DNA of 64,000 nt, taken from contig JACJYR010000001.1 of assembly GCA_020636005.1 (NCBI GenBank), positions 2,794,501-2,858,500 on the forward strand, written 5' to 3'. Numbering within the stretch: the first letter of the stretch is position 1; the number at the start of each line of letters is the position of its first letter. Positions 7,442 through 16,868 of the stretch are shown piece by piece. The translations under genes were made by a program, and so were the position numbers. The notes beneath the pieces are model-generated. The model was not told the DNA's origin, did not search any database, and saw only the letters and a list, made by a program, of their open reading frames with translations. The stretch comes from Lewinellaceae bacterium. Its GTDB lineage: Bacteria > Bacteroidota > Bacteroidia > Chitinophagales > Saprospiraceae.

Positions 7442-9172
7442 TTAACGGAGCAATAATAGCGTCCCTCGTTTTTCCGATTCCCGTCCATTGGATTGCACTG
7501 CCTTTATCAAGTAAACATAGACGCCCTGCGGCATGAAGTGGCCGTCCTTTTTCCCGTTCCAGCCTGCGTCGGGGATGTCGGTGAAAAAAAGCTCCTGGCC
7601 ATACCGGTCGTAAATGTGCATTTCATAATGCAGCAAATCGCCCAAAACGAGCAGCGGCATGAACTCATTGTTGATGCCTTCAGGGGCAAAGGCATTGGGA
7701 ACGTAGATCAGCACAGGTGGCTGGATACATATTTCATTGGATTGGCTGGCAATGGACAATGTGCTTCCCGACGGCGTGTTCAAAACAGCATTGGCGATGA
7801 TATAATAACAGGCTAGCGCCTCACGGGGGTTCGACGGATCGAACAGGTCTTCGTGAAACAAAGTGGGGCTGTTGACCGTGGCTATTTTAGTAGCCGGCCC
7901 ATCCAGTCTTTTATAAACATCATAAGAAATGGCGGTAGCATTTTCGATGTCCAGGTTGGTCCATTCCAACCGGTTGATGTTGCCTGGCAGGGACGACCCC
8001 TCCAGGAAAATAGTGGCAGCGTAGGTGGAGAACGCATCTGTTCCACAGTTATCGGTGGTCTGAATTTGATAAAACACCTTCCCTTCGCCGGGACTGGCCG
8101 CCATGTCAGTAAAAGTATTTTGCTGGGACAGGGGGAAAGTTGGAGTTTGCGTATCAATAGCCTGGAAATCAATATTGTCAGTAGATCGCAGGATGCTGTA
8201 TCCGTTTATTTCTGCGTTGGTGTTCCATTGCCAGGTCACTTCCACTTCATTGTCTGAAACTACAGAAGCATTTTCTGTAAAAAGAACATTGGCGGGCTGC
8301 ACAATGGCGGCAGTTAGGCAGATTTCATTGGAGGTTGAGGTCTCTGCGGTGCCGGCCTCATAGGCCTGAAGGTAGAAGCAATAGTCGCTGCTGTCCACCG
8401 AAACGATGAAATTGAAAGAAGAATCGGAGGCCGCCAAAGTATGCGCCAGGGAAGGGATACCTCCATTTTCTCCCACCCATAATTCTTGTTTTGAAACACC
8501 TCCGGCCCAGTTCTGGTAGGGGTTCCATTTGAGCGAGACCACACGCTCACAAGGCTCTACCGAGGCCACCATAAAAATAGTCTTGTGTTTCAGATCGAAG
8601 ATACTGGTGTTGCCGCACTGGTCGAGCGCATTGACGAGGTAGCCTTCTGCGCGCTGGTTAGGGTCGGCATTCAGGTCGAGGTAAGTAGTGCCATTGAAAA
8701 CCGTGTCCACCGGGACGACGCCAATGGGTGTTTCCCGGTAAATGACATAACCAATCACCTCCGGCGAGGGGCTTGGCTGCCAGCTAACCAGTACATTGCT
8801 CCCATTCACGGTGACGCTGCGGATGGGCGACACTACGGGCGGTCGGTTGTCCAGCGTGTCGGAGGGGATGGCCACTTCGCCCGGGCAGTTGAAGTTGCTG
8901 AGGAGGTAGAAAAACCATTGCTCTCCGCTTGGGTTGATGTGGAAATAAGCGGCCTGGGCAGGATCGGTGATAGTGGCCAAAAGTACGAAGGGGCCGCTTT
9001 GGCTTTGGCTGCCGTAAATGTCGTAGCTGTTGAAGGGGCCGCAAGTGTTGGTGGGCAGATCCCAAAATAGGGAGTCTCCTTTTACGCAGATAAAATCGGG
9101 CGGTAAAATCTGCGCCTGTGCCAGGCCGATGAACATTGTCCAGCAAAATAAGATGATGTATAACTTCTTCAT
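7442..9172 (-). CDS. Exported protein with gliding-motility-type (type B) T9SS C-terminal domain
   Basis: 576 residues. A Sec signal peptide (MKKLYIILFCWTMFIGLAQA) leads into several ~95-residue fibronectin-III-like modules (ILVSWQPSPSPEVIGYVIYR, VEVTWQWNTNAEINGYSILR are matching strands). The last ~85 residues are the gliding-motility-associated C-terminal domain: VPNAFAPEGINNEFMP, MHIYDRYGQELFFT, GWNGKKDG, MPQGVYVYLIKA. In this phylum that domain directs export by the type IX system and anchoring at the cell surface. The binding partner is unknown. It is preceded by a lipoprotein gene 94 bp upstream on the same strand. Confidence 0.88.
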   Translation of the reverse strand: MKKLYIILFCWTMFIGLAQAQILPPDFICVKGDSLFWDLPTNTCGPFNSYDIYGSQSQSGPFVLLATITDPAQAAYFHINPSGEQWFFYLLSNFNCPGEVAIPSDTLDNRPPVVSPIRSVTVNGSNVLVSWQPSPSPEVIGYVIYRETPIGVVPVDTVFNGTTYLDLNADPNQRAEGYLVNALDQCGNTSIFDLKHKTIFMVASVEPCERVVSLKWNPYQNWAGGVSKQELWVGENGGIPSLAHTLAASDSSFNFIVSVDSSDYCFYLQAYEAGTAETSTSNEICLTAAIVQPANVLFTENASVVSDNEVEVTWQWNTNAEINGYSILRSTDNIDFQAIDTQTPTFPLSQQNTFTDMAASPGEGKVFYQIQTTDNCGTDAFSTYAATIFLEGSSLPGNINRLEWTNLDIENATAISYDVYKRLDGPATKIATVNSPTLFHEDLFDPSNPREALACYYIIANAVLNTPSGSTLSIASQSNEICIQPPVLIYVPNAFAPEGINNEFMPLLVLGDLLHYEMHIYDRYGQELFFTDIPDAGWNGKKDGHFMPQGVYVYLIKAVQSNGRESEKRGTLLLLR

Positions 9173-9266
9173 GCCTTTTTTCTGATAAAACCGTCCGAAA
9201 CCGAACCGACTCGACGGTCATTTTCAAACGGTTTAAAACAACTACCTAACTATTTTCAAACAGCCT

Positions 9267-9995
9267 TCATTGTTGACCCAACACCGTTTTGAATTTTTCC
9301 TCAAAATCTTTCATGTCGTAAACATCGGCCAACCGGTAGGCCATTTGCCACTTTTCCGAAATGTTCTTTTTGAAATAAACCAGGCCTATCCCTTTCGCAT
9401 ACACCTCCATGCCGCCGTATTCGAGTTCGAGGTGGCCTTCGGTTTCCTGATCCACCAGTTCACGGGTGAGGAATTTCACGGCAGACAGGTTTTTACCCTT
9501 AAAAGAAACTGTCGTGTCTTTGTCGAACTGGCGGTTGCGCACGAGGGAAAGCCTGGCGCTGTCTCCCAACGATTGCCAATGCACGGAGGAAAGCAGCACC
9601 CCCGCCGGTTCTTTTACCGCAAAGGGGAACACATTAGCCGCTTCGATGTTGGCCCGCAACTGCATCTTTTTGCCCGTGCTGTCTTTCTCATACATGTAAA
9701 AGTCGGCCAGTAGCATCCCATTGGCCGCCCGTTCCTCCCGCACAAACTGGTCGGGGGAAAACTCCGTGTCGTAAGAGGTGCCGAGCAGGTATTGGTGGCC
9801 GCCCTCCTTCATGGACTTGTAATACCAGTACATCGGCGGGTCGTTTGGGTTGCCAACGGACTGGTACTCGTACACCTTGCCATCTTCCAATTTGTCCAAA
9901 GGGAAATAGAACGCCTCGATGTTGTGGCTCCCGAAGTCGTTTTTACAACTAATAACAAGGCTGAAAAGGGCAAAAACGTAAAAGGTGTATTTCAT
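9267..9995 (-). CDS. Hypothetical lipoprotein
   Basis: 242 residues from the ATG at 9993-9995. This start is chosen because it gives a clean lipoprotein signal, MKYTFYVFALFSLVISC with lipobox VISC; an in-frame start 60 bp upstream would bury it. The mature protein is mixed alpha/beta with many aromatic and charged residues (YWYYKSMKEGGHQYLLGTSY). No catalytic motif is recognised. Likely an outer-membrane or periplasmic lipoprotein. It lies 94 bp upstream of the T9SS gene and 113 bp downstream of rsmI on the same strand. Confidence 0.7.
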   Translation of the reverse strand: MKYTFYVFALFSLVISCKNDFGSHNIEAFYFPLDKLEDGKVYEYQSVGNPNDPPMYWYYKSMKEGGHQYLLGTSYDTEFSPDQFVREERAANGMLLADFYMYEKDSTGKKMQLRANIEAANVFPFAVKEPAGVLLSSVHWQSLGDSARLSLVRNRQFDKDTTVSFKGKNLSAVKFLTRELVDQETEGHLELEYGGMEVYAKGIGLVYFKKNISEKWQMAYRLADVYDMKDFEEKFKTVLGQQ

Positions 9996-10108
9996 AAAAG
10001 GATAAAAGAGCTTCAATTGCCTTTGATTTTTTTGATTAAATTGCTCGCAAACCATTGAAAACCAGACCTACAAACACATAAACACGCAAATACATAAGCA
10101 CAACCATT

Positions 10109-10771
10109 TCAAGCCCCGCCCACCATAACGACAATCTCCCCCTTCACATTTTTGGCTTTGTAAAAAGCAATAAGTCCGGCCAGGGTATCGGTCCTGATTT
10201 CTTCGTGGATTTTGGTCAACTCACGCGCCACGCAGGCAGGGCGTTCAGGGGTGCAGTGTTCGGCCAGTTGTTCGAGGCATTTCACGAGGCGGTTGGGCGA
10301 TTCGTACAAAATAAAGGTATGGGGAAGGGTGGCCAGGTATTGCAGCCTCGTCTGCCGCCCTTTTTTGTGGGGCAAAAAACCCTCGAAGTGGAACTTGTCG
10401 GAAGGAAGGCCGGAAGCCGCCAAGGCTGGCACGAAAGCCGTCGGGCCTGGCAGGCATTCTACCCGGATGCCCTCTTTCACACATTCCCGCACCAGCAGAA
10501 AGCCCGGATCGGAAATGCCCGGCGTTCCTGCATCGGAGATGAGGGCAAAAGTTGCCCCGGCTTTGAGCTGCGCGACAAGGGAAGCGGTGATGTGGTGCTC
10601 GTTGAACGTATGAAAGGCGGCCAGCGGTGTCTCGATTTGAAAATGGCTGAGCAGCTTGCGGGAAACCCTCGTGTCCTCTGCCCATATTTTGTCCACCTCT
10701 TTCAGGATGCGCAAGGCCCGGAGGGTGATGTCCTCCAGGTTGCCGATAGGGGTGGGAACGAGGTATAGCAA
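10109..10771 (-). CDS. rsmI: 16S rRNA (cytidine(1402)-2'-O)-methyltransferase RsmI
   Basis: 220 residues, slightly shorter than the ~280 of E. coli because the C-terminal extension is absent, as is common in this phylum. The N-terminus LYLVPTPIGNLEDITLRALR is diagnostic, followed by AEDTRVSRKLL, SDAGTPGISDPG and LPGPTAFVPALAASGLP of the tetrapyrrole-methylase fold. RsmI uses SAM to 2'-O-methylate C1402 in the decoding centre. A word-repeat region separates it from purS. Confidence 0.95.
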   Translation of the reverse strand: MLYLVPTPIGNLEDITLRALRILKEVDKIWAEDTRVSRKLLSHFQIETPLAAFHTFNEHHITASLVAQLKAGATFALISDAGTPGISDPGFLLVRECVKEGIRVECLPGPTAFVPALAASGLPSDKFHFEGFLPHKKGRQTRLQYLATLPHTFILYESPNRLVKCLEQLAEHCTPERPACVARELTKIHEEIRTDTLAGLIAFYKAKNVKGEIVVMVGGA

Positions 10772-10774
10772 AAG

Positions 10775-10862
10775 GTGGGATTTGATTTACGATTTACGAT
10801 TGAGCGATTTACGATTAGGGATGTAGGCTCTGCGCATTCGTAAATCGTTCAATTGTAAATCA
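10775..10862. repeat. Short word repeat (GATTTACGATT-like) between rsmI and purS
   Basis: GATTTACGATT, CGATTTACGATT and CGTAAATCGTT variants recur about every 10-13 bp in both orientations, so the transcript could fold back on itself. A similar word occurs at 16685-16755. No ORF or promoter is seen here. Confidence 0.6.
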
Positions 10863-11114
10863 ATTAGCAGCTTCGACCGTAAATGTATAAGTCTCCATGA
10901 TCATATTGGCCAGCAGCTTTTTGCAGGCGGTATCTACTTTTGCGGTAGCTTCTGCTTCGTTTTCCGCATCCAGCATCATGTGGATGTGCTTGCCGATGCG
11001 GATGTCGTCCACCCCGCTGATGTCGAGGTGTTTCATGTTGTTGGCCACGGTCTTGCCCTGTGGGTCGAGCAGTTCCCGGTGGGGCATGATGTCAATTTCT
11101 GCGGTAAATTTCAT
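10860..11114 (-). CDS. purS: Phosphoribosylformylglycinamidine synthase subunit PurS
   Basis: 84 residues, the family's usual size. It shows MKFTAEIDIMPHRELLDPQG then KTVANNMKHL, followed by IRIGKHIHMMLDAENEAEA and the C-terminal CKKLLANMIMETYTF. PurS is the small structural subunit that joins PurL and PurQ in the fourth step of purine synthesis. No purL or purQ is adjacent, so the complex genes are dispersed. Confidence 0.92.
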   Translation of the reverse strand: MKFTAEIDIMPHRELLDPQGKTVANNMKHLDISGVDDIRIGKHIHMMLDAENEAEATAKVDTACKKLLANMIMETYTFTVEAAN

Positions 11115-11175
11115 GAGTCAATTTTGAACAATGAACTATAAACGATGGACGATGAACGCCGTTTGGGAATGTTCG

Positions 11176-11895
11176 TCATTTATCGTTCATCGTTTTTTTA
11201 ACGGCGGAAAAAAGAACGTACACAGCGATGATGGGGGAGAAAGCAGCTTCTTTCAGGAAAACGATCATCAGTACTGCGATGGCAGCAAAGGTAAACCGAA
11301 TCTCATTGCCAGCCCAGGCCAGGTTTTTGAATTTCAGGCTGAACATGGGCAGGTTGCTCACCATCAGCCCACAAAGCATGGGAATGATGGCGTAAACAAA
11401 AAGAGGCCGGGTGACAAAATCAGCCAGGCCATAAGAATCGTAATGGTAAATGAGCATGAGGCCAACGGCGAAGGCTGCACAAGCTGGCGTCGGCATCCCG
11501 ATGAAATCTTCCGTTTGGCGGGTATCGAGGTTGAAAATGGCCAGGCGCAAGGCGGCGAACAGTGTGACCAAAAAAGCCGGCGATGCAGCGAGCGTCAGTT
11601 CAATGGGCAGCACATCCTTGCCCGAAAAGCCTTTTACCAGCAACATATAAAGAATAGCGCCCGGCACCACGCCAAAGGAAACCATATCTGCCAAAGAATC
11701 CAGTTGGCCACCCAAGGGCGATTTCACTTTTAATACCCTGGCAAATGTTCCGTCCAGGTAATCGGCAACCCCGCCTGCCAGGCTAAAAAAAAATGCCTGT
11801 ACAAATTGCCCGTACAGCACACTGGCCAGTGCGCAGCAACCCAGGAACAGGTTGATCAGCGTTATGAAATTCGGTATGTTCTGCTTTACTGGCAA
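11176..11895 (-). CDS. pssA: CDP-diacylglycerol--serine O-phosphatidyltransferase
   Basis: 239 residues with six to eight transmembrane helices. The CDP-alcohol phosphotransferase motif D-G-x2-A-R-x8-G-x3-D-x3-D is intact in DYLDGTFARVLKVKSPLGGQ followed by LDSLAD. The opening IPNFITLINLFLGCCALASV is typical of PssA in Bacteroidota. It makes phosphatidylserine, the precursor of phosphatidylethanolamine, at the inner membrane. Separated from purS by 61 bp that include an inverted word repeat. Confidence 0.93.
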   Translation of the reverse strand: MPVKQNIPNFITLINLFLGCCALASVLYGQFVQAFFFSLAGGVADYLDGTFARVLKVKSPLGGQLDSLADMVSFGVVPGAILYMLLVKGFSGKDVLPIELTLAASPAFLVTLFAALRLAIFNLDTRQTEDFIGMPTPACAAFAVGLMLIYHYDSYGLADFVTRPLFVYAIIPMLCGLMVSNLPMFSLKFKNLAWAGNEIRFTFAAIAVLMIVFLKEAAFSPIIAVYVLFSAVKKTMNDK

Positions 11896-12241
11896 TGCTT
11901 TTTTGGTGGACGGTGGACGATATACGGTTGACGGGTTTCAGCAGGTGGCATTGTGGCCATTTGTGCCATACAGTCATTCTTTTTTATGGCGGACAAAAGT
12001 AATTTAAAAACACAAATCCAACCGCCACTGCCCGATTACAGACCAGATTGGCCAAACAGCCGATAAACGCCCCAACCATTTTCCCGAACTCCATGTTTTC
12101 AGGCTGTTGTTTTTAGGACAATCCCGGCGGCTGCCTATCTTTGGCCGCTGCCGTGTTCCCCCAGATGATAAACAGGCTTCATTGTTTTAAGGGGAAACGG
12201 CTAAGAACACCCAACTTTACAACTCACTACAAACTGCACGA
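11896..12241. other. Divergent intergenic region pssA / rhomboid gene
   Basis: 346 bp without a gene. The pssA side holds degenerate GGACGGTGGACGATATACGG words (about 11908-11930). A -7-like TATCTTTG at 12136-12143 could serve the rhomboid gene with a ~90-nt leader, but no good -33 element is visible. The middle shows nothing recognisable. Confidence 0.4.
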
Positions 12242-12865
12242 ATGCACCTTTCCGACGTTGTTAAAAATTTGCTGATCATCAATGTAATTGCCTACATCGT
12301 AACCCACCTCACCGGGGAGTTTGGGCAGGAGTGGCTCATCAGGCTGAGTGTTTTTTATCCGAGTTCCGCTTATTTTGAACCTTATCAGATTGTCACCTAC
12401 ATGTTTATGCACGGCAACGTCACGCACATATTCTTCAATATGTTTGCCCTGTACATGTTTGGAACGCCGATAGAGATGGCCTGGGGGCCTAAGCGCTTTC
12501 TTTTTTACTATCTTTTTACAGGCTTTGGGGCTTTGGTACTGCAGTTCCTTGTTCAATTTATAGCACTCAAACAAGGCTGGGAAGATCCCGAATCCATTAA
12601 CTATCCCATGCTGGGGGCTTCGGGCGCAGTTTTTGGCTTATTGGCAGCCTACGGGATGCAGTTCCCGAACAGTATCTTACAATTGATCATCCCACCGGTC
12701 AGGATGAAGGCTAAGTATTTCGTCATCATCTATGCGGCATTGGAATTGTTCCTGGGCGTCAGCGGCTTTCAGACAGGCGTGGCGCATTTTGCCCACTTGG
12801 GAGGTGCTTTGTTCGGGATTTTGATCATCTTGTATTGGCGGCAAAAAGGCGAACGATTGTATTAA
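12242..12865 (+). CDS. Rhomboid family intramembrane serine protease
   Basis: 207 residues, about the six-helix core. Between the first and second helices it has YQIVTYMFMHGNVTHIFFNM (family HxxxxHxxxN region). The catalytic Ser lies in LGASGAVFG and the catalytic His in FAHLGGALFG. It cleaves transmembrane substrates in the inner membrane. Another rhomboid gene follows 102 bp downstream on the same strand, so the two are probably co-transcribed. Confidence 0.92.
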   Translation: MHLSDVVKNLLIINVIAYIVTHLTGEFGQEWLIRLSVFYPSSAYFEPYQIVTYMFMHGNVTHIFFNMFALYMFGTPIEMAWGPKRFLFYYLFTGFGALVLQFLVQFIALKQGWEDPESINYPMLGASGAVFGLLAAYGMQFPNSILQLIIPPVRMKAKYFVIIYAALELFLGVSGFQTGVAHFAHLGGALFGILIILYWRQKGERLY

Positions 12866-12967
12866 ATTTTTTAAACTGGTAATTTTGCTTTTACAGATGT
12901 TGGATAGTTGCCGCTACTTGGCCACATCCAAGATCAAACATCAACCACCGATTTCCGTTTTCAGCCT

Positions 12968-13912
12968 ATGTTCAGCTCGATTTGGGACGATTTAAAGCGG
13001 CAGTTCAGCCAGGGTAATGCGTTGACACGGATCATCATCTTCAACGTTGCGGTTTTCGTATTCGTCAATATCGTGCGCATCCTGCTCATTTTTATAGACG
13101 GGGAAGCGCCGCCGCCCAGCTACGAACCTTTCATCCATTTCTTCTCTATTTCTTCTGACTGGATGCACAATCTGACCCACCCCTGGGTGTTCATCTCGCA
13201 CATGTTCCTGCATGAAGGCTTCTGGCACATCCTGTGGAACATGCTGATGCTCTATTGGTTTGGGCGCATCGTTGGCGACCTGTTGGGGGACCGGCGCATT
13301 TTGCCGATATACCTGCTGGGCGGCCTGGCCGGGGGGCTGACCTTTTTCATCATGGCCAATATCCCTACGCCCTGGAACTTCGGTGGCTATGCGCTGGGCG
13401 CATCGGCTGCCGTGATGTGTACCCTGCTGGTGGCGGGCATGACCGCACCTGATTACATTATCTCCCTGCTCTTTTTGGGCGACGTGAAGCTGAAATACAT
13501 CGTGGCCGTGCTGGTGTTCTTGGACCTGATAGGGCTTTCATGGAACAACAACTCTGGCGGCAGCTTTGGCCACCTGGGCGGCGCAGCGATGGGTTTTTTG
13601 ATTGCTTACCAACTGCAGCGTGGCAACGACCTGACCGCCCTCGTCAACAACATCATACAGAGCATCACTTCTTTTTTCAAAAACCTTTTTTCCGGTGAAA
13701 CCCGGCGTGGCCCAAAGGTTGCCTACAAAAACCCCAACCTGAAAAAACAGCAGGGCAGCCGTACCGGTCGTTTTGGCAGCCGCTCTTCCGACCCGCAAGA
13801 CCTCTCGCACCAGGAAAAGCTTGATTCCATCCTCGATAAAATCAAAAAATCCGGCTACGACAGCCTATCCCCTTCCGAGAAGGAGTTCTTGTTCAACGCC
13901 AGCAAAAAGTGA
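12968..13912 (+). CDS. Rhomboid family protease with C-terminal cytoplasmic tail
   Basis: 314 residues from the ATG at 12968. An upstream in-frame ATG at 12908 would add a polar stretch before the cytoplasmic helix MFSSIWDDLKRQFSQGN, so the later start is preferred. The membrane core shows HMFLHEGFWHILWNMLMLYW, Ser in LGASAAVMC and His in FGHLGGAAMG. The serine site reads GASA rather than GASG, still compatible with activity. A ~95-residue Lys/Ser/Gln-rich tail ends in a helix (LDSILDKIKKSGYDSLSPSE), a short motif also found at the end of other Bacteroidota rhomboids. Confidence 0.88.
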   Translation: MFSSIWDDLKRQFSQGNALTRIIIFNVAVFVFVNIVRILLIFIDGEAPPPSYEPFIHFFSISSDWMHNLTHPWVFISHMFLHEGFWHILWNMLMLYWFGRIVGDLLGDRRILPIYLLGGLAGGLTFFIMANIPTPWNFGGYALGASAAVMCTLLVAGMTAPDYIISLLFLGDVKLKYIVAVLVFLDLIGLSWNNNSGGSFGHLGGAAMGFLIAYQLQRGNDLTALVNNIIQSITSFFKNLFSGETRRGPKVAYKNPNLKKQQGSRTGRFGSRSSDPQDLSHQEKLDSILDKIKKSGYDSLSPSEKEFLFNASKK

Positions 13913-13913
13913 T

Positions 13914-13993
13914 TGGAAATGATTAAATGGCTGAATGGCTTTATGGTTGTTTTACTCAAAGCCATTTAACCATCCAACCATTTAACCATCTTT
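13914..13993. repeat. Inverted word repeat after the rhomboid pair
   Basis: TTAAATGGCTGAATGGCTTTATGGTT on the left is mirrored by AGCCATTTAACCATCCAACCATTTAACCATC on the right around a short T-rich centre. It can form a long imperfect hairpin and may terminate the rhomboid transcript. Confidence 0.5.
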
Positions 13994-13996
13994 AAT

Positions 13997-15061
13997 GTGA
14001 AATTCCTCTACAACACCCTTCGATGGGCAAACATGCTGCTGATTCTGGCCACGCTCCTGGCCTATCTGGCGCCGCACGCCAACCCCGCCAAAATCTGGCA
14101 ACTTTCCTTTCTCGGTTTGGCTTATCCGTTTTTGTTGGTAGGCAATATCGGCTTCATCATTTTCTGGGCGGTCAAGCGCAAGCCCTATTTCCTTTTTTCA
14201 ATCGGCTGTATCCTGGTGGGTTTTGGCTATTTCACCAGCTTTTTTGGCTGGCATTTCTTTTCGGGTAAAACAGGCGGGAAGGACGACATCAAGTTGATGA
14301 CCTACAACATAGCAGGTTTCAGGAAATTCGAGGCGGAAAGCAAGGACAAACAGCAATTGAAAACGGCCATTTTGGAAAAATTCGCCCAGGAAAACGGCCA
14401 GCCCGACATCCTTTGCATCCAGGAAGGCAGCGGCGACCAGGCCGTCGAAGTGATCCGAAAGACCTTTGGCTACTCGCATTACTTCAAAAAGAAAGGCACC
14501 GTCATTTTTTCAAAATACCCCTTCGTGAACCAGGACATGCTGCCCTTTGGGAACACCGGCAACTCCTGCGTGTGGGCAGATTTAAAAACCCCGAAAGGCA
14601 TCGTGCGGGTTTATTGCGCCCACCTCCAATCCAACTGGCTGACCTACACCGCCAACAAAATAGCCACCAAGGGCGACCTGCGGGAAAAGCAGACCTGGAA
14701 AGACATCCGCTACGTGATGCGCCAGTACAAAAATGCGGTGGCCATCAGGGCCGGCCAGGCACAAGTTATCAAAGACCACCTCTCCAAAAGCCCCTATCCC
14801 GTCATCCTTTGCGGCGACTTCAACGACCCGCCCGTCTCTTACGTCCACCGCCTTTTATCGGAAGGGTTGCAGGACAGTTTTTGCGAAAAAGGGTCGGGGG
14901 TTTCCTTCACCTTTGCCGGCAAACTGCCCGCCCTGCGCATTGACTATGTGCTTTGTTCCAAAATATTCCAAGTAAAAAGCCATCGGGTGGGCGATGTGGA
15001 ACTTTCCGATCACTTCCCCGTTTTGGTCTCCTTAGAATTAGAAGCGAGGGGTGGGCGGTGA
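13997..15061 (+). CDS. Membrane-anchored endonuclease/exonuclease/phosphatase (EEP) family protein
   Basis: 354 residues from a GTG start. Three hydrophobic helices occupy residues ~8-95, after which an EEP domain starts with KLMTYNIAGF. Metal and catalytic residues are visible in ILCIQEG (Glu), CAHLQSNW (His), ILCGDFNDPP (Asp and Asn) and LSDHFPV (Asp-His). The fold includes nucleases and phosphodiesterases; the substrate cannot be told, although the three-helix anchor with an EEP domain is a common Bacteroidota layout. A second EEP protein without the anchor lies at 23209-24048. Confidence 0.88.
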   Translation: MKFLYNTLRWANMLLILATLLAYLAPHANPAKIWQLSFLGLAYPFLLVGNIGFIIFWAVKRKPYFLFSIGCILVGFGYFTSFFGWHFFSGKTGGKDDIKLMTYNIAGFRKFEAESKDKQQLKTAILEKFAQENGQPDILCIQEGSGDQAVEVIRKTFGYSHYFKKKGTVIFSKYPFVNQDMLPFGNTGNSCVWADLKTPKGIVRVYCAHLQSNWLTYTANKIATKGDLREKQTWKDIRYVMRQYKNAVAIRAGQAQVIKDHLSKSPYPVILCGDFNDPPVSYVHRLLSEGLQDSFCEKGSGVSFTFAGKLPALRIDYVLCSKIFQVKSHRVGDVELSDHFPVLVSLELEARGGR

Positions 15062-15159
15062 GAGGAGCGTATAGGAATTTGTTCAACAAAAATCTTCCAA
15101 CATAAGACCCCATTTCTCAATTCTCCATTCTCATTTCTCCATTCTCCATTACCAATTTC

Positions 15160-15167
15160 TACTTTTG
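15160..15167 (+). promoter_or_regulatory. -7 element placed 5 bp before the cysS start codon
   Basis: TACTTTTG fits the TAnnTTTG consensus. Only five bases lie between it and the ATG at 15173, so transcription would start at or within the first codon. A leaderless mRNA, or a start codon further downstream, is implied. The upstream 60 bp is a TTCTCCATT word repeat with no clear -33 box. Confidence 0.45.
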
Positions 15168-15172
15168 CGGAC

Positions 15173-16684
15173 ATGAAAAACGAATTAAAAATTTACAACA
15201 GCTATACCGGCCAGAAAGAGGTGTTCAAGCCCGTGCACGAAGGCCGGGTGGGCATGTACGTTTGCGGCCCCACCGTTTACAGCGACGTACACCTCGGCAA
15301 CTGCCGCAGCTTTGCCAGCTTCGACATCGTTTACCGCTACCTGCAATACCTCGGCTACAAGGTCCGCTACGTGCGCAACATCACCGATGTGGGCCACCTG
15401 GAAGGCGATGCCGACATCGGGCGGGAGGACAAAATTTCCAAAAAAGCCAGGCTGGAAGAGATCGAACCGATGGAGATCGTGCAGCGATACATGAACGGCT
15501 TTCAGGAAATAATGGCCGTTTTCAACATCTCGCCGCCCAACATCGAGCCGAGGGCCACCGGGCATATTTTGGAACAAATAGAAATGGTACAGGCCATCAT
15601 CGACAACGGTTTGGCATATGAGCAAAATGGCTCTGTCTATTTCGACACCCTGAAATTTGCTGAAAAATACGGCGTGTACGGCAAGCTCTCCGGCAGAAAA
15701 ATAGAAGACCTGATGGCCGAAAGCCGTGACAACCTGAAAAACCAGGACGAAAAGCGCCACCCTTCCGATTTTGCCATTTGGATAAAAGCAGCACCCGAAC
15801 ACCTTATGCGATGGGGTTCGCCCTGGTCGGTCGGCTTCCCTGGCTGGCACCTGGAATGTTCGGTGATGAGCACGAAATACCTCGGTGAAACTTTCGACAT
15901 ACACGGCGGCGGGGCGGACTTGAAATTCCCCCACCACGAAAACGAAATCGCCCAGAACTACGGAGCATGTGGACACGCCCCCGCCAACTACTGGATGCAC
16001 GGCAACATGCTCCTGATGAATGGCCGCAAAATGTCAAAAAGCGAGGGCAACTCCATCATGCCCGGCGAATTGTTCACCGGCAACAGTTCGCTTATTTCAA
16101 AAGGCTACTCGCCGATGGTGGTGCGTTTTTTCATGCTGCAAACCCACTACCGCAGCACCCTCGACCTGACAGACGAAGCGCTGCAAGCCGCCGAAAAGGG
16201 CTACCGCCGCCTAATGGAAGGCAACAAGGCGTTGCAGCAATTTGACGTCGCCAGTTTAAAGCTCGCCACTGAGGGAGGTGACTTGGACAAAGAAATCAAC
16301 AGCCTGATAGACCTCGCCTTCGAGGACATGAGCGACGACTTCAACACGCCCAAGGCATTGGCCAGTTTGTTTGAACTGGTCACCAAAGTCAACAGCTTGA
16401 AAGGGGGGCAACTCTCGTTTGGTGAAATCACGGCAACTACTTTGGAGCGTTTGAAAAAAACATTCAACGACTTCATTTACGACATCTTCGGCCTGCGTGA
16501 CGAGGACTTCGACTCTTCCGGCAACGGCGTGGTGGACGGCCTGATGCAGCTCATCCTCGATATGCGCCAGGATGCCCGTGCCAGCAAAAACTGGGCGGCC
16601 TCCGACAAAATCAGGGATGCCCTGAAAGAACTGGACATCGTGGTGAAAGATGGGAAGGAAGGAGCCTCCTGGTCGAAAAACTGA
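15173..16684 (+). CDS. cysS: Cysteinyl-tRNA synthetase
   Basis: 503 residues, close to the usual 460-500. Class I motifs are intact: the HIGH-like site in YVCGPTVYSDVHLGN and KMSKS in GRKMSKSEGNSI. The zinc ligands that select cysteine are visible in CGPTVY, HLECSVM and the HHENE region. Residues FPGWHLECS and DIHGGGADLKFPHHENEIAQ are diagnostic. It charges tRNA-Cys; the matching tRNA gene is 8 kb upstream at 6911. Confidence 0.98.
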   Translation: MKNELKIYNSYTGQKEVFKPVHEGRVGMYVCGPTVYSDVHLGNCRSFASFDIVYRYLQYLGYKVRYVRNITDVGHLEGDADIGREDKISKKARLEEIEPMEIVQRYMNGFQEIMAVFNISPPNIEPRATGHILEQIEMVQAIIDNGLAYEQNGSVYFDTLKFAEKYGVYGKLSGRKIEDLMAESRDNLKNQDEKRHPSDFAIWIKAAPEHLMRWGSPWSVGFPGWHLECSVMSTKYLGETFDIHGGGADLKFPHHENEIAQNYGACGHAPANYWMHGNMLLMNGRKMSKSEGNSIMPGELFTGNSSLISKGYSPMVVRFFMLQTHYRSTLDLTDEALQAAEKGYRRLMEGNKALQQFDVASLKLATEGGDLDKEINSLIDLAFEDMSDDFNTPKALASLFELVTKVNSLKGGQLSFGEITATTLERLKKTFNDFIYDIFGLRDEDFDSSGNGVVDGLMQLILDMRQDARASKNWAASDKIRDALKELDIVVKDGKEGASWSKN

Positions 16685-16755
16685 TTATTTACGATTGACG
16701 GATTACGATTGACGAATTGGGGCAATCGTAATTCGGCGATCGTAACTCGTTAATC
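16685..16755. repeat. Short word repeat (ATTTACGATTGACG-like) after cysS
   Basis: Words such as TTTACGATTGACG, ATTACGATTGACG and AATCGTAATTCG repeat at roughly 13-bp spacing in both orientations. Related to the repeat at 10775-10862. Confidence 0.55.
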
Positions 16756-16868
16756 CTGCTGCTCCGAAACAAAACCTATATTTGCGCCGTTCTTAGCAGG
16801 CTTGAATTTTATTTGAACAAAACTGGCCAGCAAAATCACCCAACACAACTACAACATCACGTAAAAGC

